Assembly: GCA_009760855.2 (NCBI GenBank) | Contig: WPIO01000019.1 | Span: 3,729,501-3,793,500, forward strand | Origin: Cristatella mucedo | Lineage: Eukaryota; Bryozoa; Phylactolaemata; Cristatellidae | Reading direction: 5' to 3' | Length of the DNA stretch: 64,000 bases | In this document: positions 62,700-64,000 of the stretch, one piece after another | Position numbering within the stretch: the first letter of the stretch is position 1 | Layout: each line of letters begins with the position of its first letter | Notes under the pieces: model-generated | The model's input: the letters and a program-made list of their open reading frames with translations, nothing else | What the model was told of the DNA's origin: nothing | Databases searched by the model: none | Position numbers and translations under genes: made by a program

Positions 62700-64000
62700 A
62701 AAAGAACTTGAGAGCAACTACCGCCCAACCTCTCTTTTACAGCACCTATCAAAGATACTGGAACGAGTTGTGGAAGATCAGTTGAACTCTTAATTGAAAC
62801 TTTCAGATCCTAGCACGTGAGCGCCTGTCTGGTTTTAGAGCTTATCACTCCACAGAGTTAGCTTTTGATATTCTCAGGAATGCAGACTTAGGCAAAATCT
62901 CTTTGCTTGCTTTGCTCGATCGGTCGGCCGCGTTTGACACTATCGATCACCAAGTGCTTCCCGAGCTTGCTTCTCATCTCGCATGGCACTGCACTGCAAC
63001 TGATCAGATCCTATCTGGGAGACTCCAGAGTATTCGTGTGAACTGACAAATGTCATCATCCGAGGAGCCGCTGAAGTATGGGCTGCCTCAGAGCAGCTCT
63101 GCGCGTGGTCCGCTTCCTTTCACAGTTTATACTCTTCCTATTGTAGACACGATCGCCAAGCGCAATCTAGGCTTTCCTTTTTATTCAGATGACACTAAGG
63201 TGTTCCTGTGCTTTGATCCCTCTCAGCCCGCCAGCACGTCAAATTCTCTACACACCCTTGCTGCATGTACTGCTGATATCCACAATATGGATGGCAGCAA
63301 CAATTCTCAAATTCAATGACGACAAAATCAACTTATTAGTTATGGGTAAACCAAGTTTGACTCAGAAACTGGAAAGATTATCGGTAAAAGTCGACTACGT
63401 CAGCATATCTCCGGTTGCATTTGCGTGCAATCTAGGTGACCTGTTCCAAAGTGACCTTTCACTAGGTAAACACATCGGCTCCATAGTCAAGTCTGCATAC
63501 TTTCCGCTATGCAGTATTGCAAAATTTCGGGCCTGAAAAAAGACAAGGATACAATGTCCAGATTGGTCCATGCATTTCCGACTTCCTGTCTCGACTTCCG
63601 TAAGCCAGTGCTTGCTGGTCTACTGGCCTGAGCAGTCAGGCGCTTACAGTTGGTGCAAAACTGCAGCTAGGCTTGTCTGTCGTTCACGTTGCAGTTGCCA
63701 CATCGCACCACTGCTCACTGACCTACACTGACTCCCAATCAAGCAGCGTATCTACTTCAAGGTTCTGTCACTCACTTTTAGGTCCTTTCATTCTTTGGCT
63801 CCAGCCTATCTCTCAGATCTACTCCCCCACCAGGCCAAGCATCGTACCACCTGCTTTTCGGAATACAGCAGTTTACCTATACCTCGTACAAACCTTAAAT
63901 CCTTTGGAGACCGTGCATTTAGTTCGTATGTTCTAAAGCCTGTAACTCAATCTTGACGCGTCACGACATCTCCTGACATTACGATATTTAAAAAGATGCT
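62700..64000 (+). mobile_element. L2 copy, decayed, running off the window end
   Basis: From ACTACCGCCCAACCTCTCTT it shows the RT start, LDRSAAFDTIDHQVLPE (motif A), FYSDDTKVFLCFDPSQP (motif C, with Ser replacing Ala) and LKFNDDKINLLVMGKPSL, then the C-terminal block. Several frameshifts and stops. Confidence 0.85.

Overview
This is a 64 kb piece of an animal (metazoan) nuclear genome, most likely an invertebrate with a repeat-rich genome. The signs are spliced genes with GT/AG introns of 98 bp to 9 kb, very many dinucleotide microsatellites, L2/CR1-type non-LTR retrotransposons, tRNA-derived SINEs with pol III boxes, a Tc1 transposase and pogo/Tigger-like MITEs. I cannot name the species from the sequence.

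Three spliced genes could be rebuilt by hand from both strands. (1) UBE2W, the N-terminal-ubiquitinating E2 enzyme, lies on the minus strand. Its coding exons are 14215-14124, 9531-9429, 6095-5940, 5619-5544 and a 14-nt last coding exon, 3688-3675. Only the tiny first coding exon, about 5 codons, was not located. (2) BPNT2 (IMPAD1, Golgi-resident PAP phosphatase) lies on the plus strand and is complete: exons 22243-22572, 31544-31700, 31799-31924, 38935-39105 and 39209-39471 give 348 aa. All splice phases match, all three metal-site motifs are present, and a poly(A) signal sits at 40069. (3) A two-exon gene of unknown function lies on the minus strand, 52948-51984 plus 48938-48662, 413 aa. It is Ala/Arg/Ser-rich with a Cys-rich C-terminus and sits in a CpG-rich block. 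UBE2W and BPNT2 point in opposite directions with about 8 kb between them.

The rest is mostly mobile DNA. Positions 1-3660 hold microsatellites and one SINE. UBE2W introns (3.7-14 kb) hold microsatellites, a 132-bp repeat present twice, and perfect hairpins. 14.2-22 kb is a nest of L2, a second LINE and SINE pieces. BPNT2 intron 1 (22.6-31.5 kb) carries an L2 copy, a second LINE family, a very long (GA)n(TA)n tract and a foldback element. Intron 3 (31.9-38.9 kb) carries a second, nearly identical L2 copy, a MITE, a Tc1 relic and a 370-bp TG-rich tract. 40-48 kb holds more L2 and SINE copies. 46-62 kb is CpG-rich and contains the unknown gene, an 18-bp minisatellite, a 598-bp pogo-like MITE and tandem SINEs. 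The window ends inside another decayed L2 copy.

The most notable general point is that one SINE family shares its 3' tail with the resident L2 LINE, while ultra-short tail-only insertions of the same LINE are scattered through the window. This looks like one LINE/SINE mobilisation system caught at many stages. No prokaryotic-type systems (CRISPR, operons) were seen, and I found no wholly new enzymatic system. The best candidates for something undescribed are the 413-aa gene and the LINE/SINE families.
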